Below are positions 62,749-64,000 of a stretch of 64,000 bases of DNA, piece after piece. The first letter of the stretch is position 1, and each line of letters opens with the position of its first letter. The stretch is from Temnothorax longispinosus (taxonomy: Eukaryota; Arthropoda; Insecta; Hymenoptera; Formicidae): the NCBI RefSeq assembly GCF_030848805.1, contig NC_092363.1, positions 12,816,886-12,880,885 on the forward strand. Reading direction: 5' to 3'. The notes under the pieces were generated by a model that worked only from the letters and a program-made list of their open reading frames with translations, had not been told where the DNA came from and made no database searches. The position numbers and the translations under genes were made by a program.

Positions 62749-63723
62749 GGAAGGGATGCGCAAGCACGAACGTGCAGAGAGACGATCCCTGCCATTCTCG
62801 CACATTCGGTCGAAAGTGAAACAGTTCGAGTCACGTACTGGGCATTCTGCCACGATAATATTTTATCGGGAACACGTTCGAGTTCCATTTAAATTTATCG
62901 CTCGTGTCGTATTAATTACTCGTGTTGTATTAATTGCTTCTGTCGTCTCTCTTGTCGTATTTACCGCTCGTGTCGTATTAATAGCTCATGTTGTAATATA
63001 TTCCGTTACCGTAAGTTTATACACGAGTTCCGCAATACTTGGTCAATTCGAATCACGAAGAATATTATCAAACAAGTCAAAGGAAGAGAGAAAAACAACG
63101 TATATCCTGTGCTCAGCCGAGCCTTTACTTGACGGTGGGCATTCGTGCGAAGTTGGCGATCAAGAGCGGCCATAATTGATTTCGTTCCTCTCATGCAACG
63201 AGACGGAATAGCCGCCATTATCCTGATTATCCGGCTCGCTTACTGCGAATGAGTTTCCCACTTTCTGTGGATGATTTTCCGCATAAATAAATAGCGGATT
63301 ATCTATAAAGATTTAGTGGATGCTGCAGATTCCACGATAAGGTAACATTTGAATTTATTATCTCGAATATTCAGTTCTTTCGTCAGATATCTCCCTGATA
63401 AAAGTGATACTTTACAAATGCGCACGTGCCAATTCAAATATTCGGTTACAGGAAATAACGTTATTTGCTTAAATAACGTTATTTGTTTGTCCTCAACGAA
63501 GGACGTTCATTATTCATTCTGATCAATACGAAAAGGAGATAAATTCTTATCTCGGGACGTAAATTAAGTTAAATTCCCATTAATACTGCTGATTGATAAA
63601 CATACAAGGATTAGATTCATCGTGAATTCATATTCCTTTGGATTCGTTGTGTTGTTCTTTTGTATTAAAGACTCATACTTCGTTCACTTTATAAAAAGTC
63701 TTTTGTATATACATACTGTATAT
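62749..63723. other. Single-copy-like stretch with short tandem TCGTGTyGTATTAAT motif
   Basis: GC content rises at 62750-63250. CGCTCGTGTCGTATTAATTAC repeats with variation four to five times at 62900-63000. No protein family is recognised in the 139-codon frame at 62756. It could be a regulatory or untranslated region, but nothing in the sequence shows that. Confidence 0.35.
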
Positions 63724-63960
63724 GTTACGGGCAAAGTCAGCATGGTGTGCAGTGTCGGCATTGCCCGGGCAATGTCAGCATTGCACAACGCGACTGGGCA
63801 AAGTAGTTTATTAGCGGACATTGCCCGGTTTGATGTGGGCAAAGTTAACACTGCCCATCCAGCGATGGCAATGTCAGCAACGATTATCACATTGCGGACT
63901 TTGCTCGGTTCCAAGTGGGCAATGTCGACAATGCTAAATCTCCGTGGGCTAAGCTGCGCT
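63724..63960. mobile_element. GGCAATGTC/GACATTGCC word-saturated block
   Basis: It starts TGTTACGGGCAAAGTCAGC, whose first 12 bases equal the tip of the TIR element at 11634. It continues with GGCATTGCCCGGGCAATGTC, CATTGCACAACG, GGACATTGCCCGG, GGGCAAAGTTAAC, GGCAATGTCAGC and GGGCAATGTCGAC. Both orientations alternate at irregular spacing. The right end is not defined. Confidence 0.65.
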
Positions 63961-63971
63961 AAATAAGGGTA

Positions 63972-64000
63972 ATTCTTCAGTTTAGCTACCTCAGCACAGA
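63972..64000. mobile_element. Start of another copy of the ATTCTTCAGTTTAG element
   Basis: ATTCTTCAGTTTAGCTACCT, then CAGCACAGA, matches the left terminus of the element at 40857-41290 and is cut by the window end. Confidence 0.7.

Overview
The window looks like nuclear DNA of an arthropod, most likely an insect and plausibly a hymenopteran such as an ant. It is AT-rich, has short spliceosomal introns, and is packed with eukaryotic transposons (Copia, Gypsy, Jockey-like LINE, tRNA-SINE, P, Merlin, pogo-like, many MITEs). I see no bacterial operons, CRISPR arrays or rRNA. The lineage is inferred from gene families, because no host-specific marker is present.

The only cellular gene I can support is on the minus strand: four in-phase exons of the FHIP / FAM160 family, a subunit of the FTS-Hook-FHIP dynein-adaptor complex. 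The upstream exon is at 33463-33674. The next three are at 4484-4735, 4255-4405 and 3915-4160. The intron between the first two is about 28.7 kb and is almost entirely nested repeats. The first and last exons of the gene are not visible, so much or all of the window may be intronic.

Layout. 1-2600: a long inverted-repeat element carrying a broken fragment of a Sec71/BIG ARF-GEF gene. 3915-4735: FHIP exons. 5171-11607: a 6.4 kb TIR element holding several further palindromic elements, a solo LTR and microsatellites. 11634-14323: four successive TIR or palindromic elements, one pogo-like. 14541-18344: a LINE with target-site duplication, its ORF1 and a GC-richer insert. 18500-22413: palindromes, hairpin MITEs and tandem palindromes. 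23379-32302: two paralogous copies of one repeat, each hit by different MITEs, enclosing a Gypsy element that is itself interrupted by a Jockey-like LINE and an LTR. 29762-31113: an element made of CATATATG/GATC words. 34178-37040: a cluster of hairpin MITEs nested up to three deep. 37795-39370: an unassigned GC-richer stretch with an 81-bp minisatellite. 39662-40125: a GGCAAC-word element. 41976-44396: a P element with an 8-bp duplication and an internal deletion. 45185-48662: a Merlin transposase gene with a gag-only LTR retrotransposon in its first intron. 49432-56972: an endonuclease plus Ulp1-like protease polyprotein broken by an AAATATTT-word element, a tRNA-SINE and a 5 kb Copia element. 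56973-57393: a solo LTR. 59460-62748: a TIR element containing a 2 kb palindrome with 54-bp repeats. 63724-63960: a GGCAATGTC-word element.

The most unusual signal is a recurring class of elements, several with recognisable inverted termini, whose whole body consists of dozens of imperfect forward and reverse copies of one short word, with a different word in each element. Other points of interest are the captured Sec71 fragment, a SINE and LINE sharing a 3' tail, near-identical Copia LTRs around a pol that lacks RT, a KP-like P deletion derivative, and several insertions for which the empty target site can be read elsewhere in the same window.
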